Below the pieces are notes generated by a model. The model searched no databases, was not told where the DNA came from, and worked only from the letters and a program-made list of their open reading frames with translations. Source: Candidatus Synechococcus calcipolaris G9 (GTDB taxonomy: Bacteria > Cyanobacteriota > Cyanobacteriia > Thermosynechococcales > Thermosynechococcaceae). Taken from it: a stretch of 64,000 bases of DNA. Shown one piece after another: positions 63,533 through 64,000 of the stretch. A program made the position numbers and the translations under genes. Position 1 is the stretch's first letter. Each line of letters starts with the position of its first letter. Location: the NCBI RefSeq assembly GCF_029582805.1, contig NZ_JAKKUT010000007.1:1-64000 (forward strand). The letters run 5' to 3'.

Positions 63533-63570
63533 GGTGATGTCTAGAATAGCAGGCTATTTTGAACTGAATT

Positions 63571-64000
63571 TTAACAGCGCAAAACCAAAACCATCATTAA
63601 GCCTGCTGCGATTGGGTAAGCAGTGGCATTGCTAAATCCAGCCTCTTGACTATACTCAATTAGTTGCTGTGGCGGTGGAAATCGCTGGAGACTGGGCATC
63701 AAGTAGGCGTAGTCTTCCTTGAGTCCATACTGCTCTGCGGTTGGTACAACCAAGGTATCTAAATACCACGCCTGAAATTCCTTGAGCCAAGGGGCTTGCG
63801 GTTGGCAAAAATCCAGAATGGCGACCTTGCCCCCAGGTTTTAAGACTCGTTGCATTTCCCCTAGGGCCCGGGGGATATTCGTTAAATTTCGCAAACCATA
63901 GCCCATGGTGATGCCATCAAAGGCATGGGACGGAAAGGGTAGGGCCAGGGCATCTCCCTCGTGCCACTGAATTTGCGGGTACAATCCACTCCGTTCCCGG
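63571..64000 (-). CDS. menG: Demethylphylloquinone/ubiquinone methyltransferase MenG/UbiE, partial
   Basis: The C-terminal 142 codons of a UbiE/COQ5-type methyltransferase; the N-terminus with the SAM GxGxG loop is beyond the right edge. Seen: WHEGDALALPFPSHAFDGITMGYGLRNL, the family's second SAM motif region, ALGEMQRVLKPGGKVAILDFCQPQ and the conserved terminal TAYPIAAGLMMVLVL. In cyanobacteria the enzyme adds the methyl group in phylloquinone (vitamin K1) synthesis. The frame is open to base 64000. Confidence 0.92.
   Translation of the reverse strand, partial: RERSGLYPQIQWHEGDALALPFPSHAFDGITMGYGLRNLTNIPRALGEMQRVLKPGGKVAILDFCQPQAPWLKEFQAWYLDTLVVPTAEQYGLKEDYAYLMPSLQRFPPPQQLIEYSQEAGFSNATAYPIAAGLMMVLVLRC

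Noticed and set aside
1-64000. CRISPR array or cas genes near the CHAT protein
   Set aside because: No regularly spaced direct repeats and no Cas-like ORF were seen, so a Craspase system is not supported.

Overview
The window comes from a cyanobacterium. The HIP1 octamer GCGATCGC recurs throughout, and the gene set includes raf1 (Rubisco assembly), a plant/cyanobacterial-type ispH, an Mnx/GDT1-type manganese exporter, a sucrose-phosphate synthase fused to a phosphatase, MEKHLA and DUF721 proteins and the 5' part (in window order) of a phylloquinone methyltransferase gene. Gene style and the mix of short operons and single genes suggest a unicellular, Thermosynechococcus/Synechococcus PCC 6312-like lineage, but that placement is inference.

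Left end (1-5.93 kb): an accessory element. It has a large proline-rich ORF that runs off the left edge (740 codons with no stop, so easily missed), a small upstream gene, a minimal tyrosine recombinase, an HTH repressor with a clear palindromic operator, a small Cys-rich protein and, at the right end, an IS110-family (DEDD) recombinase preceded by a 271-bp structured leader that could encode a bridge-type RNA. The element stops just before the cysK start codon.

5.93-23.8 kb: core genome. cysK, an EamA exporter and an APC permease; Uma2 and VOC proteins; ruvC; pyk with an extra C-terminal phosphohistidine-type domain; a SPOR-like membrane protein; a DUF721/DciA-like gene, gyrA and raf1 in a row; then a sugar-nucleotide block (GT4 glycosyltransferase, UDP-glucuronate decarboxylase, UDP-glucose dehydrogenase) next to uppP, all pointing to envelope or exopolysaccharide synthesis. 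23.9-25.7 kb: tRNA-Gly(UCC), an isolated cytosolic-type 5'-nucleotidase and a decayed 660-bp gap carrying a 115-bp MITE-like repeat, whose second copy lies at 42.45 kb.

25.7-47.6 kb: rpsB-tsf, a DprA/SLOG-like protein, a [2Fe-2S] protein, a pentapeptide protein, mnx, an aminotransferase, leuB-MEKHLA, pstB preceded by an unusual 14-bp periodic repeat, an SbmA/ABCD-type exporter, queE, a TolC-like channel, a CPBP protease, an SDR, ispH, an AarF/UbiB kinase and a coiled-coil protein. 47.6-64 kb: a secreted TPR-CHAT (caspase-like) protein and a PHP phosphoesterase, bracketed by a duplicated 44-bp leader; a P-type ATPase homologue that has lost its catalytic motifs; sps-spp; a GT2 glycosyltransferase; two adjacent GTPase-like membrane proteins, one with a damaged P-loop; a polytopic membrane protein; an M48-like membrane protein lacking HExxH; and a truncated menG/ubiE at the right edge.

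The most promising items for new biology are the IS110-plus-leader-RNA element with its unknown structural genes, the catalytically dead P-type ATPase and M48 homologues, the paired GTPases, and the repeated leaders and operators.
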